NCBI RefSeq assembly: GCF_004028095.1
Contig: NZ_SBHM01000007.1
Coordinates: forward strand, 1,798,001 to 1,862,000
Reading direction: 5' to 3'
DNA length: 64,000 nucleotides
Origin: Paenarthrobacter ureafaciens
GTDB lineage: Bacteria; Actinomycetota; Actinomycetes; Actinomycetales; Micrococcaceae
Positions 50,182 to 58,034 of the stretch are shown piece after piece. Below the pieces are notes generated by a model, which worked only from the letters and a program-made list of their open reading frames with translations, did no database searches and was not told the DNA's origin. A program made the translations under genes and the position numbers. The stretch's first letter is position 1, and each line of letters opens with the position of its first letter.

Positions 50182-51231
50182 ATGAAGAATAAAATCCTGG
50201 CTACGGCGGTTGCCGCTACCTTCCTGCTTGCAGGCTGCGGCGCCCCCCAAGATCAAGGTGCCGCTGCCGCAGCTGCGGCCAACCAGAAGGTATCCAACCT
50301 GGACAGCCTCATCGAATCGGCCAAGAAGGAAGGGAGCCTGCTGATTTACACCTCCCTTACGGAGCCGGACATGAAGGCGATGACGGCAGGGTTTACCGAG
50401 AAATACGGCATCCAGGTCCAAGCGCTGCGCCTCGGCGGCAATGACGCCGCCACCCGGTTCGACACTGAGACAAGTGCCAACGCGCCCAGTGCCGACCTGC
50501 TGGTCCTCGCTGATCCGCTCTACGTTGGCGACCTCACCAGCAGTGGCAAGGCCGTCAAGATGGAGGATACCGGCCTCTACGATTTGCTGGACACCATCCC
50601 CAAGCACTTGAAGGCGCCTGAAATCGGCACTGCCGTGGTCCAGATCGTGAACGCGGGCATCGCCTACAACACCAATTCGGTCAAGCCTGAAGATGTTCCA
50701 AAGTCCTGGGAGGACCTTCTGGATCCGAAATGGAAAGGCAAACTGATCAACACCCCGGTTGATTCGTCCGTGAACAACCTCGTCATGTGGGGCCAGCTTT
50801 ACGACAAGTACGGTGCTGACTACGTCAAGAAGATGGGTGCGCAAACCAGCCGTACCTACCCCAACTTGGTTCCCCTGCATGAAGCCCTGGCTGCCGGTGA
50901 TGGCGAGATCGCGCTCCAGAGCGGGCAGTTCTACGTCGAAGGCCTGAAGAAGGCGGGCAAGCCCGTGGGCTTCGCCAACCTGTCGCCGTCCGTCTACCCG
51001 GTGAACGTCCTGGGCATCTCGGCCCGGGCTAAGAACCCCTACACCGCCCGTCTCTTCAGCTACTACCTTATGACCAAGGAAGGCGGGAAAACCATCACCA
51101 ACCCCGCCACGGGCTCCTACTCCGCCTGGGATGAGGACAAGATTCCAGCCGACTTTAAGATCGTCACCAAGGAACAGAAAGACCGTTACAACGGAATGAA
51201 GAAGGAGATCATGGACGCCTACGGCAAGTAA
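50182..51231 (+). CDS. ABC solute-binding lipoprotein, iron/thiamine/spermidine type (2)
   Basis: 349 residues, lipobox LAGC (Cys19). AKKEGSLLIYTSLTEPDMKA, FTEKYGIQVQALRLGG, SWEDLLDPKWKGKLIN and TYPNLVPLHEALAAGDG mirror the paralogue at 40257. It is monocistronic behind its own box B promoter and ends in a terminator. The probable permease and ATPase are at 58035 and 59901. Ligands of this family range from Fe3+ to polyamines, phosphonates and organic acids; the genomic setting favours an organic anion. Confidence 0.9.
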   Translation: MKNKILATAVAATFLLAGCGAPQDQGAAAAAAANQKVSNLDSLIESAKKEGSLLIYTSLTEPDMKAMTAGFTEKYGIQVQALRLGGNDAATRFDTETSANAPSADLLVLADPLYVGDLTSSGKAVKMEDTGLYDLLDTIPKHLKAPEIGTAVVQIVNAGIAYNTNSVKPEDVPKSWEDLLDPKWKGKLINTPVDSSVNNLVMWGQLYDKYGADYVKKMGAQTSRTYPNLVPLHEALAAGDGEIALQSGQFYVEGLKKAGKPVGFANLSPSVYPVNVLGISARAKNPYTARLFSYYLMTKEGGKTITNPATGSYSAWDEDKIPADFKIVTKEQKDRYNGMKKEIMDAYGK

Positions 51232-51275
51232 AGCCGGGCCTCCAGCCTTCACTCACCACATGTGAACCACCAAAC

Positions 51276-51330
51276 AAGGCGGTGGTCGCCGGACAACGGG
51301 ACATTCTCGTTGCGAGGTGGCCACCGCCTT
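51276..51330 (+). terminator. terminator of the binding-protein gene
   Basis: AAGGCGGTGG (51276-51285) pairs with CCACCGCCTT (51321-51330); the loop is long and contains further pairing. TGTGTTGTG follows. Confidence 0.6.
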
Positions 51331-51609
51331 TGTGTTGTGCGGAAACCTCTGTTGTGCCGAAGTCCTCCGTTGTGCGGCGAGACGGTGAATGGCGTGAGCG
51401 CCCCAAGGCGACGTTCGACGGCGGGCTGCCGCCACCGCCGGCTTCAACGGACTGCAGGGGTCGGGCACGACGCCGGTGCTCACCACCGCTCTCGTGCGGG
51501 CTCCCGGTGATCACCACCGCTGCCGAACCGTACGGCAGGAGCCGCTCCGCCGCCGTCGAGCTTCACGTCCGCCAACCGTCGCCCAGGCCGGCCGCTTCGC
51601 CACAACAAG

Positions 51610-51646
51610 AAGCCCGGCCTCCCTGGTATTGCCGGGAAGCCAGGCT
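51610..51646 (-). terminator. terminator of the MFS exporter gene
   Basis: AAGCCCGGCCTCCCTGG (51610-51626) pairs with GCCGGGAAGCCAGGCT (51631-51646) with a few mismatches. On the minus strand it is followed by TTCTTGTTG, about 30 bp past the exporter stop. Confidence 0.65.
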
Positions 51647-51674
51647 GTGAGTTGCCCCCTTGTAGGTGGCGGTA

Positions 51675-52910
51675 TTAGTCGAAGCGTCCGCTCCTGCGCA
51701 CTGCAAACAGGTACGTGACCGCCATGAGCAGGGTGGAGGTGAACATAGCCGCGCCCATGGCAAATGCCGTGGCTCCTGCCAGGGACACCAGCGGTGCAGT
51801 AGCGGCGCCCACGCCGAACTGGATGAGTCCCAGGAGTCCGGAGGCTGTGCCGGATCTCTGGCCTTGGTTCCGCAGTGCCATGGCATGGCAGTTGGGACTG
51901 ATGAGCCCGCCGCTGGAGATGCACAGGAACAGCGGGACAGCCACAAGCAAAGCGGGTGCGCCCAACGCGATCGCCACGAACTGGGCGATTGCCCCCACCA
52001 ACGCAATGGAAACTCCCCAACCCATGACCACCACGGGGCGTCGTCGGGTGGCGGCCCAGGCACTGACCCGGCTGAAGGACACGATTCCCACGGAGATCAC
52101 GGCGAAGAGCAGCCCGTAAGACTGGGCATCAAAGCCGTAGTGGTCCTGGAACACGAATGCGCTCATGCCGATGAAAGTGAACATGCCTGCACCCATGAGG
52201 CATTGCACGGCGGCTGTACTGCAGAACACCGGATCGGTGAACACTGACCGGGCCTGCTGAAGCCAACGGACGAACCCGCCGCTGTGCCGCTGATCCACGG
52301 GTAGTGATTCCGGCACGCGCCAAATGGCAGCCAACAACAGACCGCTTACCAGTACCGCCAGCACCGCGAAGAGTCCCCGCCACGAGGTGACCAGGAGGAG
52401 TTGCCCGCCGAGGACGGGCGCCGCAATGGGAGCGACGCCGGCTGCAAGCATGAGGAGGGAAAATGCCCGGGCGGAGTTGGTTGGCCCGTAGGTGTCGCGG
52501 ACTATGGCGCGGGCGATCACCATGCTGGAGCCGCCGGCCATGCCCTGGAGGAGCCTCAAGACGATGACGATCTCGATGGTGGGGGCGAGCGAGCACGCCA
52601 GGGACAATGCTACGTAGGCGGCCAAGCCGGTGATGAGCGGTGGTTTGCGTCCCAGCCGGTCGCTGAGCGTTCCCGCGATGACCTGCCCCAGGGCGAGTCC
52701 CACCATGCATGCGGACAGCGTCAGTTGTCCTGCGGAATCCGTCGCCGCCAGGTTGGCCGTCAGTGTGGGCAGTGCCGGCAGGTAGAGGTCCAGGGACAGT
52801 GGCCCGAAAGCGGTCAGAAGACCAAGCAGCAGCAGATTGACCGGTCGGGGAGCGGGTGGCGGGACCTCCTCTTCGGAAGGTTTCCGCGCGGGCTCTGTCT
52901 GATTTTCCAT
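51675..52910 (-). CDS. MFS transporter, Bcr/CflA drug-resistance family
   Basis: 411 residues with twelve predicted TM helices. Between TM2 and TM3 lies the DHA1-type motif GTLSDRLGRKPPLI (about 80-93), and motif C-like GVAPIAAPVLGGQLL near residue 157. It starts after AGGAG on the minus strand. Bcr/CflA pumps export drugs or metabolites by proton antiport. Its place between catabolic units suggests efflux of a toxic aromatic intermediate, though it could be a bystander. Confidence 0.9.
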   Translation of the reverse strand: MENQTEPARKPSEEEVPPPAPRPVNLLLLGLLTAFGPLSLDLYLPALPTLTANLAATDSAGQLTLSACMVGLALGQVIAGTLSDRLGRKPPLITGLAAYVALSLACSLAPTIEIVIVLRLLQGMAGGSSMVIARAIVRDTYGPTNSARAFSLLMLAAGVAPIAAPVLGGQLLLVTSWRGLFAVLAVLVSGLLLAAIWRVPESLPVDQRHSGGFVRWLQQARSVFTDPVFCSTAAVQCLMGAGMFTFIGMSAFVFQDHYGFDAQSYGLLFAVISVGIVSFSRVSAWAATRRRPVVVMGWGVSIALVGAIAQFVAIALGAPALLVAVPLFLCISSGGLISPNCHAMALRNQGQRSGTASGLLGLIQFGVGAATAPLVSLAGATAFAMGAAMFTSTLLMAVTYLFAVRRSGRFD

Positions 52911-53314
52911 GCCCTGCTCCTCTATGCGATGCGGGCCTAATGCTCCGCAAACTCGTGGTGGGTCTCGGTGGAATGGCTAGGTCACTATGCGAGTAGTGGA
53001 ACGTCAGAATGGGGATGCAGTGCGATATGCCGGAGTTTCCGCCACGCCCCAGCAAGAATCCGTTGTCTTCACAGCTCCGCCAAGTGGGAAGCGCTCCGAC
53101 TACGCCTCTCATGGCCTCTAGTGCATCTGCCAGGTCCGGCACTTGGGGAGATCGCCGGAAAACCGGGCCACCGCCGTCGTTATCCCGTATTTACTGACCT
53201 GAATCGGTTTTTTGCTTAAGAGTTACCGTCCTCTTGCGACTAGTACATAATTTCATTAGTCTGTCTTGTAATGCAAGTCACAGGAGGTGCCTTGCCAACA
53301 GGAGGTGAGTCCCA
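52911..53314. other. 404-bp intergenic region upstream of the Asp-box protein
   Basis: The only supported element is the promoter at 53234-53262 and a strong ribosome site AGGAGG near 53301. The segment 52960-53210 contains open frames on both strands without initiation signals or recognisable proteins, so I call no gene there. Confidence 0.55.
53234..53262 (+). promoter_or_regulatory. promoter of the propeller-monooxygenase operon with weak box A
   Basis: TTGCGA (53234-53239), 17-bp spacer, TAGTCT (53257-53262). TACATAATTTCA (53244-53255) ends one base before the -10, the register seen at other box A promoters, but keeps only about half of the consensus positions. Confidence 0.5.
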
Positions 53315-54460
53315 ATGGTTGTTTGTTTATCGCCAAACGGTGCCGCAATCTCGAAGTCCGGCGAGCCCGCCGACGAAATGCTCGTCGGCACCATCAGGGG
53401 AGTCGTCCACTTTGAGCGCGAATCCGCCGATCTTCCCTGGAAGGAGGTCAAGCGAAGCATTGAGGATGTGCACGTCAGCTCCGTCCTCTTTGAAGAAACA
53501 ACCGGCTCGATCTTCGCCGGCGGCCATGGGCAAGGAGGCCTCTGGTACAGCGGCGACAAGGGCGAAACCTGGGAGCGGCGCCAGAACGGCATCGAAGAGA
53601 ACCACATCTTCCACATCGCCGCGCAAAACCGCGACGGCGCCATCCGGCTTTTGGCGGGTGTGGAACCGGCGTCGTTGTACTTCAGTGACGACCTCGGGCT
53701 GAACTGGACCAAGCTGCCGGCACTGAACAAGGTTCCCGGCACCGAGAAGTGGACGTTCCCGCCGCCGCCTCATCTGGCTCACGCCAAGAACGTGGCCTGG
53801 CATCCCTCGGACCCGGACACCTTCTATGTCTGCGTGGAGCAGGGCGCGCTGCTGAAGACCACCGACGCCGGACAAAGCTTCAACGAGCTTGCTTCCTACG
53901 AGTCGCCCAATGACCTCTGGTACCACGACACCCACCGGATCGTCATTCGGGACCGCAACCCCAAGGAAATGTTCCTGGCCAGCGGTGAGGGCATCTACTT
54001 CAGCTCGGATGCAGGTGAAAACTGGGAGCACATCCAGACCCGCCAGGACCGTCTCGGCTACCCGGACGCGATGGCCATCGATCCGCACAACGAAGACACG
54101 ATTTTCATCGCAGGAGCCGGCAACCCGCCGCGGACCTGGGTTGACCAGCAGGAGGGAACCTCCAACGCCGGTGTCATCCGCAGCGACGACGGCGGCAAAA
54201 ACTGGTACGAGGTCTCCAACGGGCTGCCGCAGCCGCTCAAGGGCAACATCGAGGCCATGTCGCTCGCTTCGCATCCGGACGGCGTCGAGCTGTTCTGCGG
54301 AACCGCCACAGGCGAGGTCTATTACAGCGCGGACCGCGGCGGCAACTGGACCGAAGTGGCTACCAACCTTCCTCCGGTGTCAAAGGTCCACCACTACCGG
54401 TGGTTCCTGCCCAAGGAAGAACGGCTGCGCATCGAAGAACTGGCCCGCGCCGGTTTCTAG
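53315..54460 (+). CDS. cytoplasmic Asp-box (BNR) beta-propeller protein
   Basis: 381 residues without signal peptide. Six Asp-box motifs at roughly regular spacing: YSGDKGETW, FSDDLGLNW, KTTDAGQSF, FSSDAGENW, RSDDGGKNW and YSADRGGNW, enough for a six-bladed propeller. The sialidase FRIP motif and catalytic Arg triad are not evident, so glycosidase action is unlikely; photosynthesis-factor Ycf48-like or exo-alpha-sialidase-like scaffolds are the nearest architecture. It precedes a flavin-dependent monooxygenase by 52 bp. Function unknown: possibly a lactonase-like enzyme or an assembly scaffold. Confidence 0.82.
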   Translation: MVVCLSPNGAAISKSGEPADEMLVGTIRGVVHFERESADLPWKEVKRSIEDVHVSSVLFEETTGSIFAGGHGQGGLWYSGDKGETWERRQNGIEENHIFHIAAQNRDGAIRLLAGVEPASLYFSDDLGLNWTKLPALNKVPGTEKWTFPPPPHLAHAKNVAWHPSDPDTFYVCVEQGALLKTTDAGQSFNELASYESPNDLWYHDTHRIVIRDRNPKEMFLASGEGIYFSSDAGENWEHIQTRQDRLGYPDAMAIDPHNEDTIFIAGAGNPPRTWVDQQEGTSNAGVIRSDDGGKNWYEVSNGLPQPLKGNIEAMSLASHPDGVELFCGTATGEVYYSADRGGNWTEVATNLPPVSKVHHYRWFLPKEERLRIEELARAGF

Positions 54461-54512
54461 CCACTGCATTGGTCGTCGGACCGCGACCTTGCATCTTATG
54501 AAAGGCAAGTGA

Positions 54513-55769
54513 ATGACAACTCAAGTACAAAGCGCGGAGGTGGTCCGGTCCCTGCCCCAGGTTCTGGCTTCCCGTGAGGCGGCCCTGGAGGCCGCCCGGG
54601 CGCTGAAGATCAGTATTGCCGAGCGAACGGCACTGACCGAAGAACTGCGGTCAGTCCCCGAGCAGAGCATTGCCGAAATCATGGACTCCGGATTGTTCGG
54701 GATGGTGACGCCGCGACGTTGGGGCGGATCCGAACTGGGCTTCGGCACCATGCTGGAGGTGCAGGCGGAGCTGGCATCCGCGTGCACGTCCACCGGGTGG
54801 GTTTACGGCGTGCTGGCAGGCCACACGTGGTTGGCTGCGCTGTTCCCGGAGCAAGCCCAGGAAGAGGTGTTTGAAGATCCGCGCTCGCTCATCGCGTCGT
54901 TGATTCGTCTGGGTGGCAACGCCCCGCAGCGCGTCGACGGGGGATTCCGCTGGCAAGGCGGGACGGGCCGGTTCTGCAGCGGCATCGACCATTCCAATTG
55001 GGTGTTGGTCGGGGGACAGGTCACCGAGGACGACGGTTCCGCGGAACCCTGGTACTTCCTGATCCCGGCCACCGACATCGAGATCATCGACGATTGGCAT
55101 GCGGTGGGGCTCAAGGGGACCGGCAGCAAGTCACTGGTGGTGAAGGACGCCTTCATCCCGGCACACCGCGCCGTCCGCTTCAGCGACCTTGGCGCCGGCC
55201 GGGCGCCTGGTGCAGCGTTGCATCAGGCGGGGCATTACACGCTCCCGTATGACACGGTCTGGCCCTTGTCCTTGGCGGGTGCACCCATCGGTGCGGCCAT
55301 GGGAGCGCTGAATGCTTTCGTGGAAGCGACCACCAACAGGGTGGCTGCATTGCCGCCGGTAGCCCAGGCCGGTAACGCTACGGCGTTTGCCCGCATAGCG
55401 GAGGCAGGGGCGAAGATCGACGCTGCCCGCGCCCTTCTCCTCCGTGATGCGGCAACCGCCGATGACGCCCTCCCCGGCACCACCTTCACCCGGCTGGAAA
55501 AGGCCACGAGGTCCAGGAACCTGGCCTTCGCGATCCAGCAGTGCCGGGACGCCGCCAACACGCTCTACCAGGCCAGCGGTGGCAGCGGAGTCTACCTGTC
55601 CGGCGAAATGCAGCGGTGGTGGCGTGATGTCAACGCAGCGTCGCAGCACGTCGCCTTTACCTGGGACCTCGCGGCAGTAGCCTATGGCCGCGCCGTTGCA
55701 GGTCTGGAAGCGTTGGGCGGTCCCGGCGCTGCAAAGCCGGGTCCGGGGGCTGCTGCGGCAGGCAAATAG
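54513..55769 (+). CDS. two-component flavin-dependent monooxygenase, acyl-CoA dehydrogenase fold (HsaA/DszC-like)
   Basis: 418 residues of the group D monooxygenase/acyl-CoA dehydrogenase fold. Helical N-terminus with FGMVTPRRWGGSELG and STGWVYGVLAGHTW, middle beta-domain GLKGTGSKSLVVKDAFIPAHR, and C-terminal helices with LYQASGGSGVYLSGEMQRWWRD plus HVAFTWDLA. These segments match oxygenase components that use reduced flavin supplied by a separate reductase. The flavin reductase at 62602 is the likely partner. It would hydroxylate an aromatic or terpenoid substrate. A strong terminator follows. Confidence 0.86.
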   Translation: MTTQVQSAEVVRSLPQVLASREAALEAARALKISIAERTALTEELRSVPEQSIAEIMDSGLFGMVTPRRWGGSELGFGTMLEVQAELASACTSTGWVYGVLAGHTWLAALFPEQAQEEVFEDPRSLIASLIRLGGNAPQRVDGGFRWQGGTGRFCSGIDHSNWVLVGGQVTEDDGSAEPWYFLIPATDIEIIDDWHAVGLKGTGSKSLVVKDAFIPAHRAVRFSDLGAGRAPGAALHQAGHYTLPYDTVWPLSLAGAPIGAAMGALNAFVEATTNRVAALPPVAQAGNATAFARIAEAGAKIDAARALLLRDAATADDALPGTTFTRLEKATRSRNLAFAIQQCRDAANTLYQASGGSGVYLSGEMQRWWRDVNAASQHVAFTWDLAAVAYGRAVAGLEALGGPGAAKPGPGAAAAGK

Positions 55770-55799
55770 GACGACGGCGGTCCCTCCTCGCCGTTTGCG

Positions 55800-55838
55800 A
55801 AAGAGCCGACCGGTGCTGTTGCGCCGGTCGGCTCTTTT
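55800..55838 (+). terminator. strong rho-independent terminator
   Basis: AAAGAGCCGACCGG (55800-55813) is matched by CCGGTCGGCTCTTTT (55824-55838) around a short loop, ending in a TTTT run. It lies between the monooxygenase and the convergent PadR gene. Confidence 0.85.
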
Positions 55839-55856
55839 GTGCGTGTTCGACGGCGG

Positions 55857-56453
55857 CTACTGCAGCGCGTTGCGGCTGCTGATCACCTTCAAGGTGCGCT
55901 CTGCCCAGGCGATCTTTGCTTCCGTGACGGCGATGATGTTGTCGATGGCAAGCTGACGCCCGAAAACCTCGTCGGGAGCCCAGCCGTCTGCTGAACCGTA
56001 TTCCTCCCGCAGTACGCGCAGCGAGGTCTTCTGGTGCTCGAGCGATGCCTGCCACTGGTCCCGCGCCTGGATGATGAACTCTTCGAACGTCCCGGGAGGG
56101 AACAGGTCCGCCGTCCAGACGCGCAGGCTCAGTTCGTCCTTGACCTTGGTGAGGTCCAAATCAGAGGTCAGCCATTCGCGGAGGGACTCGCGTCCTTCCT
56201 CGGTGATGGTGTAAAGCCTGCGCTGGGGGCCGGAACGCCCTTGGGCCACTTTGCCGCTGACGAATCCGGCCGCCTCCAGCGACTTAAGCTCCCGATAGAT
56301 CTGCGTGTCATAGGCGTGCCACCCGTGGCCGACTGAGGAAAAGAACCTCTTCTTGAGGTCGTATCCGCTTGCAGCATTGCGGGTCAGCAGCTGCAGAATG
56401 GCGTGCCCCAGCACACTGGGCCGCCGGGATTCAGCGGGAATCGACATTGACAT
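55857..56453 (-). CDS. PadR-family transcriptional regulator
   Basis: 198 residues. The PadR winged helix covers about 12-85: VLGHAILQLLTRNAASGYDL, DTQIYRELKSLEAAGFV, and RRLYTITEEGRESLREWL. The C-terminal PadR_C/Vir_act helical dimer domain follows (FEEFIIQARDQWQASLEHQ). GAGAAGGT precedes the start. It is divergent from the P450-ABC operon with TTGAGGG-containing repeats between, so it may control itself and that operon in response to a phenolic ligand, as PadR proteins often do. Confidence 0.9.
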   Translation of the reverse strand: MSMSIPAESRRPSVLGHAILQLLTRNAASGYDLKKRFFSSVGHGWHAYDTQIYRELKSLEAAGFVSGKVAQGRSGPQRRLYTITEEGRESLREWLTSDLDLTKVKDELSLRVWTADLFPPGTFEEFIIQARDQWQASLEHQKTSLRVLREEYGSADGWAPDEVFGRQLAIDNIIAVTEAKIAWAERTLKVISSRNALQ

Positions 56454-56465
56454 ACCTTCTCAATT

Positions 56466-56574
56466 CGCTTTGAGGGACCAGGGTATCTACCCCAGCATTC
56501 CACAAGTGGATTAGTTTGTCCCTCAATAGTCCAAACTCAGTTGCCGCCAGTATGGTGGTGTTCCGCTTTGAGGG
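56466..56574. promoter_or_regulatory. three TTGAGGG(A/T)C elements in the PadR/P450 intergenic region
   Basis: CGCTTTGAGGG occurs directly at 56466-56476 and 56564-56574. TCCCTCAA (56519-56526) is the inverted form of TTGAGGGA. The spacing and mixed orientation suggest binding sites, plausibly for the adjacent PadR regulator. Confidence 0.45.
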
Positions 56575-56657
56575 TCAAGGTCCCCGATTATTCGCGGAAT
56601 TTGCGGTTGGCGCCGAACCGTCCGCTTGGCCATAAATGTCAACTGTCAAGAAATCTC

Positions 56658-56686
56658 TTGTAAGAGTTGCACTTGTGCGTTAGTGT
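56658..56686 (+). promoter_or_regulatory. P450-ABC operon promoter with box A
   Basis: TTGTAA (56658-56663), 17-bp spacer, TAGTGT (56681-56686). TGCACTTGTGCG (56668-56679) ends one base before the -10 and is a near-perfect dyad. Confidence 0.65.
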
Positions 56687-56726
56687 CAGACGTGTTTCAC
56701 ATCACATTGCAAACAAAGGCGTGAGC

Positions 56727-57959
56727 ATGAGCGATAGTCAAGACAACATGGTGGACTTTGACCCCATGTCCCCGGAGTTCATTCAGGACCCGCACAGCGT
56801 CCTCCACAAACTGCGTGACGAAGCCCCGATTGCGCGCTCTGACCGCTGGGGCGGCTTCTGGGCCGTGACCAAGCGTTCCGACGTCGTAGCGCTGGCAAAG
56901 AACCACAAGCAGTTCCTCAACTCGGTTACCCACATTGTCCCGGGTGGCATGGCCGGCAAGACCAGGCCCCTAATGCACGCAGACCAGCCCGAGCACACGG
57001 ACTTCCGCGAAGCGATGCTCCCGGTCTTCAACGGTCCGCTCGGTGACCGGCTGGCCCCCGAGGTCCGCGCACATGCCGAGGAACTGGTGGCCGGCATGGT
57101 CGCCCGCGGCACGGCAGATCTTGAGCGTGACTACGCCGGTCCCCTGATGGCTTACACGCTGACCCGTTTCTACGGCATGGAGGGCGTGGACCCCAAGGAC
57201 CTGGACCGCTGGCTGCACCAGTACATGGAAGGCGGGCAGAAGCGCGAGCAGGGCACGGTTTCAGAAGCACATGTTGCCCTCATGAAGGTGGCAACCGACC
57301 TCGTCGAGGACCGCAAAGCCAATCCGCGTGACCCTGAGACGGACCTTGTTACTGCACTTCTCCAAGCACGTCCGCATGGCCGTCCGCTTGATGAGGAAAA
57401 ACTTCTCGGCGCTGTCCGCCAGCCCTTCGTCATTGTTTGGCTGGCTACCTCCCACAGCCTGGGCAACATGCTCACGCGCCTGGTGGAGGACGTCGCCCTC
57501 CAGGACACGCTGCGCCGGAATCCCGAGCTGATTCCGGAAGCGCTGGAGGAATTCCTGCGCTTGGACATGCCGCAGCTGGGCTTTGCCCGCACCTCGGCCG
57601 GCGACTTCGAATACAAGGGCAAGCTGTTCAAGGACAAGGAACCGATTGCACTCGTATTCCCCGCCGCCAACCGGGATCCTGAAGTTTTCGAAAACCCGGA
57701 TGAATTCCGGATCGGACGGACTCCCAACCCGCACCTGACCTTCGGCGCCGGCCTCCATGCCTGCCCCGGTAAGACCATCGCCCGCGCAGTGGTGCTTGCA
57801 GCCCTTGAGTCAGTCATCAAGGGAACCGGCAACTTTACATTGACGGCCGAGATCGAGCGGGAGCACTGGCCGTTCCGTGCCTCCCGGCATATTCACGTCG
57901 ACATCGCAGCTCCCGAGCTGACGGAGGCCACACCGGACAATTTGGTTTCGGTGAACTGA
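56727..57959 (+). CDS. cytochrome P450
   Basis: 410 residues from the ATG that follows AAAGG; an in-frame start 20 codons earlier overlaps the promoter. The haem loop FGAGLHACPGK has ligand Cys346; ExxR is Glu275-Phe-Leu-Arg278. The I-helix segment reads PFVIVWLATSHSLGN, where Thr241 aligns with the conserved threonine but the preceding acid of the usual G-x-D/E-T is Ala240. Soluble bacterial class I type, needing a ferredoxin and reductase that are not adjacent. It could hydroxylate or O-demethylate the substrate imported by the ABC genes downstream. Confidence 0.93.
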   Translation: MSDSQDNMVDFDPMSPEFIQDPHSVLHKLRDEAPIARSDRWGGFWAVTKRSDVVALAKNHKQFLNSVTHIVPGGMAGKTRPLMHADQPEHTDFREAMLPVFNGPLGDRLAPEVRAHAEELVAGMVARGTADLERDYAGPLMAYTLTRFYGMEGVDPKDLDRWLHQYMEGGQKREQGTVSEAHVALMKVATDLVEDRKANPRDPETDLVTALLQARPHGRPLDEEKLLGAVRQPFVIVWLATSHSLGNMLTRLVEDVALQDTLRRNPELIPEALEEFLRLDMPQLGFARTSAGDFEYKGKLFKDKEPIALVFPAANRDPEVFENPDEFRIGRTPNPHLTFGAGLHACPGKTIARAVVLAALESVIKGTGNFTLTAEIEREHWPFRASRHIHVDIAAPELTEATPDNLVSVN

Positions 57960-58034
57960 CGTACATGCCTCGTCCCCGGACCACGGGCCCCAAGGCAATC
58001 CATTCTGCAAAGCGGTAGAAATTTTGAAAGGCGG

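Larger units (their letters stand above)
51232..51674. other. 443-bp intergenic region between convergent genes
   Basis: It holds a terminator for each flanking gene (51276-51330 and 51610-51646). Between them is a short degenerate array of GTTGTGC-beginning units (51334, 51351 and 51369; 17-18 bp period). No credible gene is seen; overlapping short open frames have no family signature. Confidence 0.6.

Noticed and set aside
51334..51380. Possible CRISPR-like mini-array of GTTGTGC units
   Set aside because: Units are 17-18 bp, diverge quickly, have no spacers and no cas genes; it is only a degenerate short tandem repeat.
52968..53219. Short open frame in the gap before the Asp-box gene
   Set aside because: No ribosome site, no recognisable motif, and it would end just before the predicted promoter.
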